DNA of 64,000 nt from Bog-473 sp963843365 (GTDB taxonomy: Bacteria; Actinomycetota; Acidimicrobiia; Acidimicrobiales; RAAP-2), in assembly GCA_963843365.1 (NCBI GenBank), contig CAWJKG010000002.1, positions 124,001-188,000 on the forward strand, written 5' to 3'. Numbering within the stretch: the stretch's first letter is position 1; the number at the start of each line of letters is the position of its first letter. The notes beneath the pieces are model-generated. The model was not told the origin of the DNA. It ran no database searches and saw only the letters and a list, made by a program, of their open reading frames with translations. The translations under genes and the position numbers were made by a program. Of the stretch, positions 8,805 to 20,247 are shown in pieces.

Positions 8805-9980
8805 TCAGCGCAGCGACCGCGGCATGCCGAGGCCGAAGATGGCGATGAGGTCCCGCTGAATCTCGTTGGTGCCGCCACCGAAGGTGAGGATGATCATGGA
8901 GCGGGCGTACATCTCCAGCCGGCCGGCGATCACCGCCGCGGGTGAACCCCTGGTGAGGTAGCCGGCCTGCCCGATGATCTCCATGAGGGAGCGGAAGGCG
9001 CGCAGGTAGAACTCGGTGCCGAAGACCTTGATCGACGAGGCGTCCGCCACGTCGAGGTGCCCCTGCGTCGCCTGCCACGCCACCTTCCAGTTGATGAGGC
9101 GGAGGAATTCGAGCTCGGCGTGCACCCGGGCCAGGTGCTCCTGGACCCACTCCTGGTCGACGACACGACGCCCGTCCGGCAGCTTGGTGGCCTGGGCCCA
9201 CGCCCGCACGTCGGTGAGGACGCGCTCGATGATGCCCGGCGAGCACAGCGTGACCCGCTCGTGGTTGAGCTGGTTGGTGATCAGGTTCCAGCCCTGGTTC
9301 TCGCCGCCGACCAGAGCGCTGGCCGGCACGCGCACGTCCTCGTAGAACGTGTAGTTGATGTTGTGGTCCCCCAGGAGCTTCATCGGGACGACGCGGATGC
9401 CAGGCGTGTCCATGGGCACCAGGAACATGGAGATGCCCTTGTGCTTGGCGACGTTCGGGTCGGTGCGGGTGGCCAGCCAGATGTAGTCGGCGTCGCCGGC
9501 GAGGCTGGTGAAGATCTTCGAGCCGTTGATCACGTACTCGTCGCCGTCACGCACGGCTCGGGTGGTGAGCGAGGCCAGGTCGGTACCCGAGTTCGGCTCC
9601 GTGTAGCCGATGCAGAAGTGGATCTCGCCGGCCAGGATCTTGGGGAGGAAGAACTCCTTCTGCTCCTGCGTGCCGAAGTTCATGATCGTCGGCCCGACCG
9701 TGTTGATGGTGAGCATGGGCACCGGTGCACCGCTGCGCATCGACTCGTCGAAGAAGATGAACTGCTCAATGGCCGAACGGCCCTGGCCGCCCCATTCCTT
9801 GGGCCAGCCGATGCCGAGCCAGCCGTCGCTGCCCATCTGCTTGACGACCTTGCGCACGACGGGCCCGATGCCGTTCGCCTGCGAGAGGTCCTGCTCGAGC
9901 TCGGGCGTCAGGAGGTTCTGGTAGTAGGCGCGCAGCTCGCTCTTGAGCGCCTGCTGCTCCTCGGTCAAGGCAATTTCCAT
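8805..9980 (-). CDS. Acyl-CoA dehydrogenase, FadE26/ChsE4-like subunit
   Basis: A 391-residue acyl-CoA dehydrogenase close to the mycobacterial FadE26/FadE29 type: WLGIGWPKEWGGQGRSA, IHFCIGYTEPNSGTDLASL (FAD/substrate region), ADYIWLATRTDP and the C-terminal ITFGGGTNEIQRD. The start at 9980 follows a GGGAGG 5 bases upstream; the longer frame to 10193 is rejected. Together with 7614-8777 it matches the ChsE4-ChsE5 arrangement of sterol side-chain beta-oxidation. It is divergent from the thiolase at 10208, with a KstR-like box in the shared gap. Confidence 0.88.
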   Translation of the reverse strand: MEIALTEEQQALKSELRAYYQNLLTPELEQDLSQANGIGPVVRKVVKQMGSDGWLGIGWPKEWGGQGRSAIEQFIFFDESMRSGAPVPMLTINTVGPTIMNFGTQEQKEFFLPKILAGEIHFCIGYTEPNSGTDLASLTTRAVRDGDEYVINGSKIFTSLAGDADYIWLATRTDPNVAKHKGISMFLVPMDTPGIRVVPMKLLGDHNINYTFYEDVRVPASALVGGENQGWNLITNQLNHERVTLCSPGIIERVLTDVRAWAQATKLPDGRRVVDQEWVQEHLARVHAELEFLRLINWKVAWQATQGHLDVADASSIKVFGTEFYLRAFRSLMEIIGQAGYLTRGSPAAVIAGRLEMYARSMIILTFGGGTNEIQRDLIAIFGLGMPRSLR

Positions 9981-10063
9981 TCGGTCCCTCCCGGGTGGCG
10001 GGGCACTATCGGCCCACGTCAGCGCCCTGTCGTCGCCGGCCCGGCCGTGTGGGCTCGGCGCGC

Positions 10064-10077
10064 GAGAACACGTTACA
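10064..10077. promoter_or_regulatory. KstR-like operator candidate between FadE and thiolase genes
   Basis: GAGAACACGTTACA agrees with the TAGAAC-NN-GTTCTA inverted repeat at 9 of 12 defined positions. It sits in the 227-base gap between the divergent FadE26-like and thiolase genes, where one TetR-type regulator could control both. It pairs with the weaker box at 2201-2216. Confidence 0.35.
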
Positions 10078-10207
10078 GTCCGCCTCGCTCGGGCGGCCAA
10101 TGGAGCCGCTGAGCCGTTCCCTACCGACAAGTAACCTGCAATCCGCCCCGGGTCGGGTTCCCCGGCGCACGATCGAGTCCCCCATCGAAACACGAGGAGC
10201 CGTTCCC

Positions 10208-11413
10208 ATGCCTGAAGCCGTCATCGTCGCCACCGGCCGCACCCCGATCGGGCGGGCCAACAAAGGGTCGCTCGTCGAGTGTCGACCCGACGACCTGAGC
10301 GCGCTGGTCCTCCGCTCCGTGCTCGAGCAGGTGCCCCAGCTCGACCCCGCCCAAGTGGAGGACGTCATCCTCGGCTGCGGACAGCCCGCCGGCGAGGCGG
10401 GCTACAACGTCGCCCGCGTGGCGGCGCTCCTGGCCGGGCTCGAGAACGTGCCCGGCGTGACCGTGAACCGCTACTGCTCCTCGTCCCTGCAGTCCATCCG
10501 TATGGCGGCCCACGCCATCCGCGCCGGCGAGGGCGACGTCTTCATCGCCGCCGGCGTCGAGACCGTGAGTCGCTACGCGCACGGCGCGTCCGACACCGGT
10601 CCCCACAACGCGGCATTCGCCGGCGCCGAGGAGCGGACCAAGGTGCGCGCCCCCGCCGTGACCGAGCCCTGGAGCCCCCCGGCCGGCCTGCCCGACATCT
10701 ACATCGCCATGGGCCAGACGGCGGAGAACGTGGCCGAGTTCGAGAAGGTGACCCGCGAGGAGATGGACGAGTTCGCGCTCCTCTCGCAGACGCGCGCCGT
10801 CGAGTCGCAGCAGAACGGCTTCTTCGAGCGCGAGATCATCCCGGTCACGCTGTCGGACGGGACGGTCGTCACCAAGGACGACGGGCCCCGGCCGGGCACC
10901 ACGCTCGAAGGCCTGTCCAACCTGAAGCCGGTCTTCCGCGAGGGCGGCACCGTGACCGCAGGCAACGCCTGCCCCCTGAACGACGGGGCCGCCGCCGTCG
11001 TCGTCATGAGCGACACCAAGGCGAAGGCACTCGGCATCACACCCCTGGCCCGCATTGTGGCGAGCGGCGTGACCGGACTCAACCCCGAGATCATGGGCCT
11101 CGGGCCTGTCGAGGCCTGCCGTCAGGCGCTGGCCCGGGCCGGCAAGACCATCGACGACATCGACCTCGTGGAGATCAACGAGGCCTTCGCCGCCCAGGTC
11201 ATCCCCTCGGCCAAGCACCTCGGGATCAGCTGGGACAAGCTCAACGTCAAGGGCGGCGCCATCGCGCTCGGCCACCCGTTCGGCCAGACCGGTGCACGCA
11301 TCATGACCACGCTGCTCAACGCGCTCGAAGACACGGGCAAGACCTTCGGGCTCGAGTCGATGTGCGTCGGCGGCGGCCAGGGCATGGCCATGATCGTCGA
11401 GCGCCTGAGCTAA
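10208..11413 (+). CDS. Thiolase (acetyl-CoA C-acyltransferase), FadA2-like
   Basis: A 401-residue thiolase. The acylated Cys is at residue 90 in VNRYCSSSLQ. The second-half motifs NEAFAAQV, GGAIALGHPFGQTGAR and MCVGGGQGMAM carry the His and second Cys that complete the active site. The N-terminus VIVATGRTPIGRANKGSL resembles mycobacterial FadA2. A GAGGAG lies 8 bases before the ATG at 10208. It would cleave 3-ketoacyl-CoA at the end of beta-oxidation, in keeping with the divergent dehydrogenases. Its stop codon overlaps that of the opposing SIS gene. Confidence 0.92.
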   Translation: MPEAVIVATGRTPIGRANKGSLVECRPDDLSALVLRSVLEQVPQLDPAQVEDVILGCGQPAGEAGYNVARVAALLAGLENVPGVTVNRYCSSSLQSIRMAAHAIRAGEGDVFIAAGVETVSRYAHGASDTGPHNAAFAGAEERTKVRAPAVTEPWSPPAGLPDIYIAMGQTAENVAEFEKVTREEMDEFALLSQTRAVESQQNGFFEREIIPVTLSDGTVVTKDDGPRPGTTLEGLSNLKPVFREGGTVTAGNACPLNDGAAAVVVMSDTKAKALGITPLARIVASGVTGLNPEIMGLGPVEACRQALARAGKTIDDIDLVEINEAFAAQVIPSAKHLGISWDKLNVKGGAIALGHPFGQTGARIMTTLLNALEDTGKTFGLESMCVGGGQGMAMIVERLS

Positions 11414-12516
11414 GCGAGCGCCTCCGGTCGCCAGGCCTGGAGACCGCCCTGCGCTTCCTCGACGGCAGGAGCGGGTCCCGGGTCGACCCCCTCGCGGGCG
11501 GCCAGGTGCAACGAGACGAGCGTCCCGATCCACGTCAGGTGGAGAAAGCGCGCCAGCTCGTCGTCCCCCTCGCCCTGCACGTCGAAGACGTCGGCCATCA
11601 CCTCGTCGGTCGCCGCCCGCACGGCGTCGAACAGGCCGGCCGTGCGCGGGGACTCGCCGGCGTGGCGCAGGAGGACGAGCGACATCGTCTGGCGCGTGAC
11701 GTCGCCGCCCTGCCCCCAGCCGGCCAGCTCGTCGTGGGTCACTTCGGGCAGTGACCCTGCGAAGGCCGGCGCCTTGGCGTTGAGGTTCACCTGGGCCTTC
11801 CACCATTGCGCCGCGACCCCCGTGGCGCCGGCGGAGCCGTAGACCAGGGGGATCGTGCGGCCGAGGCGCCGCGCCAGCTCCGCGGGAGCCCCGCCCGGCG
11901 CCAACAGCGCGTCCCTCCGCCGGTCGAGCGCGGCGACCGCCGACCGCACCGCCCCCGTGCTGTCGGGGCGTAGTCCGGCTCGGGCCAGCGCGGCCAGCAG
12001 CACCACGGTGGCGGCCCCCAGCGCGGCGCGGGCGGCGGGTCCGGCCGGCTCGACCGGACACCAGGGCTGCCCGGCGTCGGCCGCCAGGCGGGCCAGCGGC
12101 CCGCGGGCCTCTCCCCCGATGGCGACCACCATGGCGCCGCGGGCGAGGGCTTTCTCCACCGCGTTCAGCGTCTCCTCCGTGTCACCCGCGGTCGAGACGG
12201 CGACGACCAGCGTGCTCGCATCGACGAACGACGGGAGGGCCGAGCCGTGGCCGGCCCAGAAGGGAACGGACAGGTCGGCCGCGACGAGCGCCGCCGCGGC
12301 GTCGCACGCCGTGCCCCCGGTGCCCAACCCGAAGGCGGCGACGGCCGTGATGGCGCGCCCGGCACCGGACCGGGGGGCGAGGCCCCCGAATGCCTCGTCG
12401 GCCGCCTGCAGCGCCCCTGACAGTTGTTCGGGCAGGGCGGCCGCGGCCGCCCACATCCCGTGCGTGTCGGGCAGGTCGACCGGGTCGACCGGGGCCAACG
12501 GGGCCCGCCCGCTCAC
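11410..12516 (-). CDS. SIS-domain phosphosugar isomerase (PGI/PMI-like)
   Basis: A 368-residue double-SIS protein of the bifunctional phosphoglucose/phosphomannose isomerase type: VAAFGLGTGGTACDAAA, LVVAVSTAGDTEETL and the C-terminal NLNAKAPAFAGSLPEVTHDEL segment. Family members interconvert glucose-, fructose- and mannose-6-phosphate. The usual NENAK..E..HNE residues are altered here to NLNAK and THDE, so activity is uncertain. It starts with a GTG that overlaps the TGA of the Trm112-like gene (GTGA), implying translational coupling in the ManB-Trm112-SIS operon. Confidence 0.8.
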   Translation of the reverse strand: MSGRAPLAPVDPVDLPDTHGMWAAAAALPEQLSGALQAADEAFGGLAPRSGAGRAITAVAAFGLGTGGTACDAAAALVAADLSVPFWAGHGSALPSFVDASTLVVAVSTAGDTEETLNAVEKALARGAMVVAIGGEARGPLARLAADAGQPWCPVEPAGPAARAALGAATVVLLAALARAGLRPDSTGAVRSAVAALDRRRDALLAPGGAPAELARRLGRTIPLVYGSAGATGVAAQWWKAQVNLNAKAPAFAGSLPEVTHDELAGWGQGGDVTRQTMSLVLLRHAGESPRTAGLFDAVRAATDEVMADVFDVQGEGDDELARFLHLTWIGTLVSLHLAAREGVDPGPAPAVEEAQGGLQAWRPEALA

Positions 12517-12755
12517 CCCGTGGCGGGGCCGGTGGCCCGCACCGCGTTGGCCTCGGCCTTGGCCATCAGGCGCTCGTGCTCGGAATCCCCGACCGTGACC
12601 GCTTCGTCGATCAGGAGCACCGGCACCCCGTCGGTGACGGCGTAGCTCTTGTGCAGCCGCGGGTTGTAGAGGACGTCCTCGTCCTCGAACCAGAGCAGGG
12701 GGCCCTTGTCCTCGGGACAGGCCAGGACTTCGAGCAGCAGCGGATCGAGGCTCAT
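12513..12755 (-). CDS. Trm112-family small protein
   Basis: About 80 residues: LLLEVLACPEDKGPLLWFEDEDVLYNP... with the Trm112/YcaR signature, a DG-VPVLL-DEA segment and the common LACP motif. Only one Cys remains where zinc-binding relatives have more. Family members can act as partners or activators of methyltransferases and other enzymes. The start at 12755 is used because the extension to 12800 lacks conservation and overlaps the upstream gene. It sits between phosphomannomutase and SIS isomerase, an arrangement seen in other actinobacteria. Confidence 0.8.
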   Translation of the reverse strand: MSLDPLLLEVLACPEDKGPLLWFEDEDVLYNPRLHKSYAVTDGVPVLLIDEAVTVGDSEHERLMAKAEANAVRATGPATG

Positions 12756-12765
12756 GCGGATCTCC

Positions 12766-14130
12766 TCAGTTCGGGTCGGCTCGGAGGCCGTCGTGGGCAT
12801 TGATCAACTCCTGCACCTCGGCCACGTGCGCGGCGCAGCTCTCGGCCGTCTTCGCCTCGACGTTGAGGCGGAGCAACGGCTCGGTGTTGGAGGGGCGGAC
12901 GTTGTACCACCAGTCAGGGTGCTCGACCGTGAGACCGTCCAGCATGTCGACGGTGGCGCCGGCCTTGCGCTCGTGCTGGGCGATGGCCTCGACCGTGCCC
13001 GCCGGGTCGGCCACGGTCGTGTTGATCTCGCCCGAATCCACGTAGCGCTGGTAGGGCTTGAGCATCTCCGACAGCGGCTGCGCGCTGCGGCTCAGGAGCT
13101 CCAGGACCACAACCGCGGTGATGATGCCCGAGTCGGCCCGGAAGTTGTCGCGGTAGTAGTAGTGGCCCGAGTGCTCCCCGCCGAAGACGGCCCCCGTCTC
13201 GGCCATCACCTTCTTGATGATGGAGTGGCCGACCTGGGTGCGGTAGGGGATCCCGCCCATTTCGGTCACGACCTCGGGCACCACGTGCGAGCAGATGAGG
13301 TTGTAGAGGATGGTCTCGCCCGGATGCTTCGTCAGCATGGAGGCCGCCACCAGCGCTGTCGTGAGCGAGCCCGACACCGGCTGCGCCTTCTCGTCCACCA
13401 GGAAGACGCGGTCGGCGTCCCCGTCGAAGGCCAACCCGATGTCGGCGCCCTGCTCGAGCACCGCCGCCTTGAGCGCCACCAGGTTCTCGGGCTGAATCGG
13501 ATCCGCCGGATGGTTCGGGAAGTTGCCGTCGAGCTCGGGGAACAGGATGTCGACGGTGAAGGGGAGCCGCTCGAACACGATCGGCACCACCAGTCCGCCC
13601 ATCCCGTTGGCGGTGTCGGCCACGACCTTGAGCGGCCGCAGCGACCCCAGGTCCACGAAGGACACCACGTGGTCGGCCCACTCGTCGAGCAGGTTCTGCT
13701 CGCGCCAGCCGCCGGTGAGGGGCGGCAGCGGTTCGCCGAGCAGCTCCTCGGCACCGGCCGCGATGTCGGCCAGGCCGGTGTCGCGCCCGATCGGCCGCGC
13801 GCCGGACAGGCACAGCTTCAGCCCGTTGTACTGCGCCGGGTTGTGGGACGCGGTGAACATGGCTCCCGGTGCATTGAGATGGCCCGACGCGAAGTAGAGG
13901 AAGTCGGTGGAGGCCATGCCGAGGTCGACGATGTCGACACCCTCGGCCCGTACGCCGTCCGAGAACGCGGCCGCCAGCTCCACGCCGCTCTCGCGCATGT
14001 CGCGGGCCACCAGGATGGTGGACCCGCCGACGAAGCGCGCCATGGCGCGGCCGATGGCGCGGCACATGTCCGCGTCCAGCTGATCGGGCACGGTGCCGCG
14101 CACGTCGTACGCCTTGAAGACCTGGTCCAT
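12766..14130 (-). CDS. manB: Phosphomannomutase/phosphoglucomutase
   Basis: A 454-residue alpha-D-phosphohexomutase. It opens with VFKAYDVRGTVPDQLD. The phosphorylated Ser (S95) is in TASHNP, the metal loop is LAFDGDADR, the sugar-binding GGEHSGH motif is present, and the C-terminal RPSNTEPLLRL binds phosphate. It converts mannose-6-phosphate to mannose-1-phosphate, which the ManC-like enzyme at 55457 would use. The ATG at 14130 fits the family N-terminus; the longer frame to 14175 is less likely. It is the first gene of a tight operon (10-base gap to the next). Confidence 0.92.
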   Translation of the reverse strand: MDQVFKAYDVRGTVPDQLDADMCRAIGRAMARFVGGSTILVARDMRESGVELAAAFSDGVRAEGVDIVDLGMASTDFLYFASGHLNAPGAMFTASHNPAQYNGLKLCLSGARPIGRDTGLADIAAGAEELLGEPLPPLTGGWREQNLLDEWADHVVSFVDLGSLRPLKVVADTANGMGGLVVPIVFERLPFTVDILFPELDGNFPNHPADPIQPENLVALKAAVLEQGADIGLAFDGDADRVFLVDEKAQPVSGSLTTALVAASMLTKHPGETILYNLICSHVVPEVVTEMGGIPYRTQVGHSIIKKVMAETGAVFGGEHSGHYYYRDNFRADSGIITAVVVLELLSRSAQPLSEMLKPYQRYVDSGEINTTVADPAGTVEAIAQHERKAGATVDMLDGLTVEHPDWWYNVRPSNTEPLLRLNVEAKTAESCAAHVAEVQELINAHDGLRADPN

Positions 14131-14253
14131 GCGGCTGGCCGTGCGGCCGTCGGGGGGGCTCACGGCCCCAACCATAGGGGGCGCCCCGCCGGCCGCGGTC
14201 CGGACCGCCCCTCCCCACGCTCGTGCCGGACGCCCGACGCTCGTGCAGGACGC

Positions 14254-15270
14254 TCAGTGCAGGACGACGCTCCCGTTCGCCGCGATGGCGATGATGGCGA
14301 TGAGGTTGAAGCTGGCGTGCGCCACCATGTTCATGCCCAGCCGCCCCGTGCGATACGAGATGGTGGCCAGGATCATGCCGAACGCGGCCAGTCCCGCCAG
14401 TTGCACCCACTCGCCGTGGGCGAGGCCGAAGAGGAGCCCGTCGGCGATCACGGCCAGGACGACTCCGGCGGCCCGGGCGCCGCCGGCTGCCCCCACCTTC
14501 GTGAACAGGCGGACGAGCGACTTCAGCAACAGGCCGCGAAAGAAGAGCTCCTCCATGGCCGGCGCCAGCAGGACGGTGGCGATGGCGATGACGACGAAGC
14601 CCGCCCCGTGCGACGCCCCGGTCAGTCGTTGCGACGGCCCGTTGAAGTTCTTGATGTCGTGCTGGAACGGCGCGTACATGATGGCGATGAGGATCTGGCC
14701 GCCGATGCCGATGCCGATGCCGACGAGGTCGATGACACGGAAGCGCACGCCGAGGTCGCGGAAGAAGTGCCGCGTGCCCTGGGTCCGGCTGGCCAGCCAG
14801 GGGGCGCCGATGAAGCCGATCCACAGGCCGAGCAGCGTGGCCACGACGTACCACTCGGGGGGCACCGCGGCCGAGGCGATGGCCGTCATCTGCGCCGACG
14901 TCTTGCCGGCGATGGCGCCGGCGATGTAGCCGAAGATCAGCGCGCCGACCTGGCCGACCAGGAAGCCCACGAAGGCGTACACGAGCCACATCCAGCCCTG
15001 GCGTCTCGTCTGCGGGGGGACCCAAGGCGTATCGAGGAAGGGCACGTCCCCCGCCGGCGACACGGTCGGCGGGGGCGGCAGGAGGGTGAAGGTGGGGTCG
15101 TCGGGGGGCATCGGGGGGTAGGTGGGGTACGTCGGGGCGGCCACCGGCGGTGGTGGCGGCTGCTGCTGGAGCCATTCCCGGGGCACGAAACCGTCAGGCA
15201 GGGGCCCCGGTGGTCGCCGGGGCGGTCCCGGTGGGCCTGGAGCCGCCCCGCCGGGCTCGGAATCGGTCAT
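14254..15270 (-). CDS. CPBP-family intramembrane metalloprotease
   Basis: A 338-residue protein. The first ~90 residues are Pro/Gly-rich and cytoplasmic-looking. About seven membrane segments follow and include the CPBP/Abi signature: EELFFRG (EExxxR-like motif 1) after LLAPAM, FGLAHGEW (motif 2 His) and NMVAHASFN (motif 3). Family members process prenylated or membrane proteins or serve in self-immunity. The ATG at 15270 is used. It stands alone, divergent from ftsH with a 112-base gap. Confidence 0.85.
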   Translation of the reverse strand: MTDSEPGGAAPGPPGPPRRPPGPLPDGFVPREWLQQQPPPPPVAAPTYPTYPPMPPDDPTFTLLPPPPTVSPAGDVPFLDTPWVPPQTRRQGWMWLVYAFVGFLVGQVGALIFGYIAGAIAGKTSAQMTAIASAAVPPEWYVVATLLGLWIGFIGAPWLASRTQGTRHFFRDLGVRFRVIDLVGIGIGIGGQILIAIMYAPFQHDIKNFNGPSQRLTGASHGAGFVVIAIATVLLAPAMEELFFRGLLLKSLVRLFTKVGAAGGARAAGVVLAVIADGLLFGLAHGEWVQLAGLAAFGMILATISYRTGRLGMNMVAHASFNLIAIIAIAANGSVVLH

Positions 15271-15382
15271 CGACCAGACGTTATCGGTGTGCACAGGGCC
15301 CGCCACCTGCAGGGGGACCGCGCGGGTCCCTTCCCCGCCCGAGTGACGGGGCGGTCACCACCAGGCAGGGTCGGCGCCTAGC

Positions 15383-17578
<2,196 letters not shown>

Positions 17579-17671
17579 GGCCCGCACCGCGTCCAGTCCT
17601 CGCTTCTTACGGCTGAATCAATCGGGAACCACCACCAGAGAGTGCACCCGATCGCCGGGAGTGTCGCCGGC

Positions 17672-17923
17672 TCAACCTCCCGACGACTTGCCTCGCCGCA
17701 GTTGCGAGTGTGCGATGGCCCGAAGCCGTGATTGAGCGATCAGCCAATCGCTCGATCGCTTCTCCCGACCTTCTTGCAGGACGTGGTGCACTCCCGTCGG
17801 GCTGTTGGTACGAGCCCCACACCGTCTACAGACCGGTATTCGGCCGTTTGTCTCGGGCGCATGGTGTTCGTCGAGTTGAGCAGCAAGCTGCAAAGACTCA
17901 GGAGTGGTCATGGTCATCGTCAT
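17672..17923 (-). CDS. Small hypothetical protein with CxxC pair
   Basis: About 83 residues from an ATG at 17923, within a repetitive MTMTMT start. The centre RIPVCRRCGARTNSP followed by HHVLQEGREKRSSDWL looks like a conserved small actinobacterial protein with one CxxC pair, possibly metal-binding. The basic C-terminus could bind nucleic acid. It is the only plausible coding content in the 485-base gap between ftsH and the secreted protein at 18064. The family is not recognised. Confidence 0.4.
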   Translation of the reverse strand: MTMTMTTPESLQLAAQLDEHHAPETNGRIPVCRRCGARTNSPTGVHHVLQEGREKRSSDWLIAQSRLRAIAHSQLRRGKSSGG

Positions 17924-18063
17924 CCTCTGGCTGCATCGATCGTCTCTGTGGATCCGGAACGATTGTTCCGGCCGGCGGACGAGGATGCTTCTCCTCCACA
18001 ACCCTACGCCGAAGAGAGAGTCGGCACAGCGTGCCCCACTCCGCCGGGTCGCTGGCCATGAAA

Positions 18064-18720
18064 TCAAGTGTGAAGGTCGGCGAGCTGCCGACGGACCCTC
18101 CATGTCCTTCCCGAGTCGGTGCTCACGTAGAGAAACCTTTGCAGAGCTGTAGCTCGTACCTGGGAACCGAACACAACAGCCTCGAATCTCCCGTGTCTCG
18201 AACTCAGATCATCGACTCCGGCCCCGAAGACAACTGTCCACCAGTGAGCGCCCTCGTCGTAGGTAATCCATATGACGTTCCCCCCGCGTCCCCAGAAGTA
18301 GGCGCCGTGTGGGGGAAGGACTCCGGAGCTGGACACCACGCTCGCCCCTTGCAGTGCATCGACGTGGAAAAGCGGACCATCGACCTTCCAGGCCGCTCCG
18401 CCATTGATACTGATTACCGGATACGTCTGGGTGGAGCTTGGGAAGGTGGCCAGACCGAACTTCAATGTGCTGTTGTCCGACACGGATGCGGTCACATGGC
18501 GGCCGGACACTGCGGTACCGGTCGGCTCGCTATTCGGCACAAAGGGCGAAGCCGGAGCCACGTACACGTTGGCATCCACGGTCTTATGGAGCCAGGTCGG
18601 CAATGCGGAGGTAACCGATCCCGATTCTGCAGCGCTGGAGGGCTGACCCGAGGCGAGAGCCACTCCGCTCGCCATGAGGACCACCGCCGGGAGTGCGGCA
18701 CCGGAGCAGAACCGTCGCAT
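18064..18720 (-). CDS. Secreted hypothetical protein with an Asp-box-like end
   Basis: About 218 residues. A signal peptide (basic MRRF, hydrophobic LPAVVLMASGVALA, then AAE) indicates export. The mature part is Ser/Thr/Gly-rich and beta-predicted. A C-terminal VSTDSGRTWRV is a good Asp-box (S-x-D-x-G-x-T-W), as in BNR/YCF48-type propellers, and a GGAAWKV segment may be a degenerate second one. The ATG at 18720 is chosen for the signal peptide. It is divergent from the dioxygenase at 18937. Function unknown. Confidence 0.6.
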   Translation of the reverse strand: MRRFCSGAALPAVVLMASGVALASGQPSSAAESGSVTSALPTWLHKTVDANVYVAPASPFVPNSEPTGTAVSGRHVTASVSDNSTLKFGLATFPSSTQTYPVISINGGAAWKVDGPLFHVDALQGASVVSSSGVLPPHGAYFWGRGGNVIWITYDEGAHWWTVVFGAGVDDLSSRHGRFEAVVFGSQVRATALQRFLYVSTDSGRTWRVRRQLADLHT

Positions 18721-18936
18721 CCCGGCAATGATTCCACCATCCTCCTCGGGGAACTCGGAGCCTCGAATGCGACGTGAGCAGAGCTGATCCACGGGTCGGA
18801 GTGCCCTGCCCCATGACGCCGGCCATGTGTGGCCCGACCGCAGAACCCGCTCGCTCCCTCCGTAGATCAGGTGGTGACTGAGCACACGACCTGATCCACC
18901 TGCGCCGACGTGCCCCCATCGCTAGCCTGGTCGGTC

Positions 18937-20160
18937 ATGACGATCGATATCCGCACCCGCGACGACGTCGACGTCGAGACGATCGATGTGGCGGACTTCT
19001 TCGGAACCCAGCTGCCCCGCGTGGCGGCGGAACACTCTGCGCTGGCCGTCCCGGGCGCTCGCGAGCTTTGCGTCCGGCCGTTCACGATCGAGACGACGGC
19101 CGGCACCTGGACGCTGTCGGTCGACGACGATGCCGTCCGGGTCGACCGCGGCGGCACTGGGCACGCCGCGGTGCGCCTCGACGCGGACGAGATCACCGAC
19201 ATTGTGCACGACCGCCGCACGCCGATGACACTCCTCGCGGCCGCAACGCTCGACATGCCCAGCGGCAACATCAACGACTTCCTCGACTGGTGGGTCGTCC
19301 TGCGCTCCTTGCTCGATGTCCGCGCCGTTCACACCGCGGGTGACGTCACATTCACCGACCGTGACGGCGGCCCGCTCGACCTCCAGCGCTCGTTCAGGGT
19401 CGACGACGATCCGGCCGAGCTGGCGCACTACCTCGGCCAGGCGGGCTACCTCCACCTGACCGAGGTCTTCACGGCCGACGAAATGGCGCAGGTCTCGGCC
19501 GATATGGATGCCGCCCTGCCGCGCTACCACGACGGTGACGGACGTTCTTGGTGGGCCACCACCGCGGACGGCACGACGCGGGCGGTACGGCTCCAGCGGT
19601 TCCAGGAGGAGAGCCGCGCGACCGCGACCTTGCTCCAGGACGACCGGCTCCTGCGCCTCGCCTCCCTCTCGGGCGACGGACATGTGCCGCGGGACCAGGG
19701 CGGCAACAAGATTGAGGCACTTGTCAAGCCCATCGGCGTCGTGAAGGGCATTTCCGACCTGCCGTGGCACAAGGATTGCAGCCTCGGGCGGCACTCCTCG
19801 CGCTGCTGCAGCCTGACGGTCGGGATCTCGGTCACCGGGGCCGACGACCGCTCGGGCCAGCTCGGGGTCGTGGCCGGATCCCACCGAGCTCTCGTCCAGC
19901 CCGCGTTCTTCCGCGACTCCTGGGGCCTGCCGGCGGTCCCGCTCCCGACCCGCACCGGCGACGTCACCGTTCATTGCTCGTGCACGATGCACATGAGTCA
20001 AGCCCCGGTCGAGCGGGAGCGCCGCGTCATGTACACCGACTTCGTCCTGCCCCCTCGCGCTGGTGACGATCCGGCTCCCTTCAGCGCGGGCGTCATCGAT
20101 CAGGTGCGCGAACGGGCCTACAAGGTCGTCAGCCAGGTACCGTCAGCCGCACGTCCTTGA
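18937..20160 (+). CDS. SCP2-like plus phytanoyl-CoA dioxygenase (PhyH) fusion protein, copy 2
   Basis: A 407-residue paralogue of the protein at 170-1414 with the same architecture: an N-terminal SCP2-like part (TIETTAGTWTLSVDDDAVRV) and a PhyH-type Fe(II)/2-oxoglutarate domain with H-x-D in PWHKDCSLG, a GDVTVHCSCTMHMS distal-His region and RRVMYTDFVLPPR. The ATG at 18937 aligns with the copy-1 start at 170; the upstream frame to 18910 is non-homologous. It differs from copy 1 throughout, so the duplication is old or the two came from different sources. The substrate is unknown. Confidence 0.8.
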   Translation: MTIDIRTRDDVDVETIDVADFFGTQLPRVAAEHSALAVPGARELCVRPFTIETTAGTWTLSVDDDAVRVDRGGTGHAAVRLDADEITDIVHDRRTPMTLLAAATLDMPSGNINDFLDWWVVLRSLLDVRAVHTAGDVTFTDRDGGPLDLQRSFRVDDDPAELAHYLGQAGYLHLTEVFTADEMAQVSADMDAALPRYHDGDGRSWWATTADGTTRAVRLQRFQEESRATATLLQDDRLLRLASLSGDGHVPRDQGGNKIEALVKPIGVVKGISDLPWHKDCSLGRHSSRCCSLTVGISVTGADDRSGQLGVVAGSHRALVQPAFFRDSWGLPAVPLPTRTGDVTVHCSCTMHMSQAPVERERRVMYTDFVLPPRAGDDPAPFSAGVIDQVRERAYKVVSQVPSAARP

Positions 20161-20247
20161 GCGTCCGCGACCGCCTGTCGCTCACCGACTCCGAAACCAA
20201 CCACCGGGACACAGTTCACCGATACTCCAACCGCGCAGAAGGTCTCG

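Noticed and set aside
7560..8945. Plus-strand frame opposite the FadE27-like gene
   Set aside because: Arg/His/Asp-rich with no domain; the minus strand encodes a complete dehydrogenase.
10279..11754. Second plus-strand frame inside the thiolase
   Set aside because: Arg/Gly/Pro-rich frame-shifted reading of the thiolase.
12706..15381. Very long plus-strand frame (891 codons) over the ManB and CPBP genes
   Set aside because: A long open frame arises here from GC bias; both strands' motifs show that the real genes are on the minus strand.
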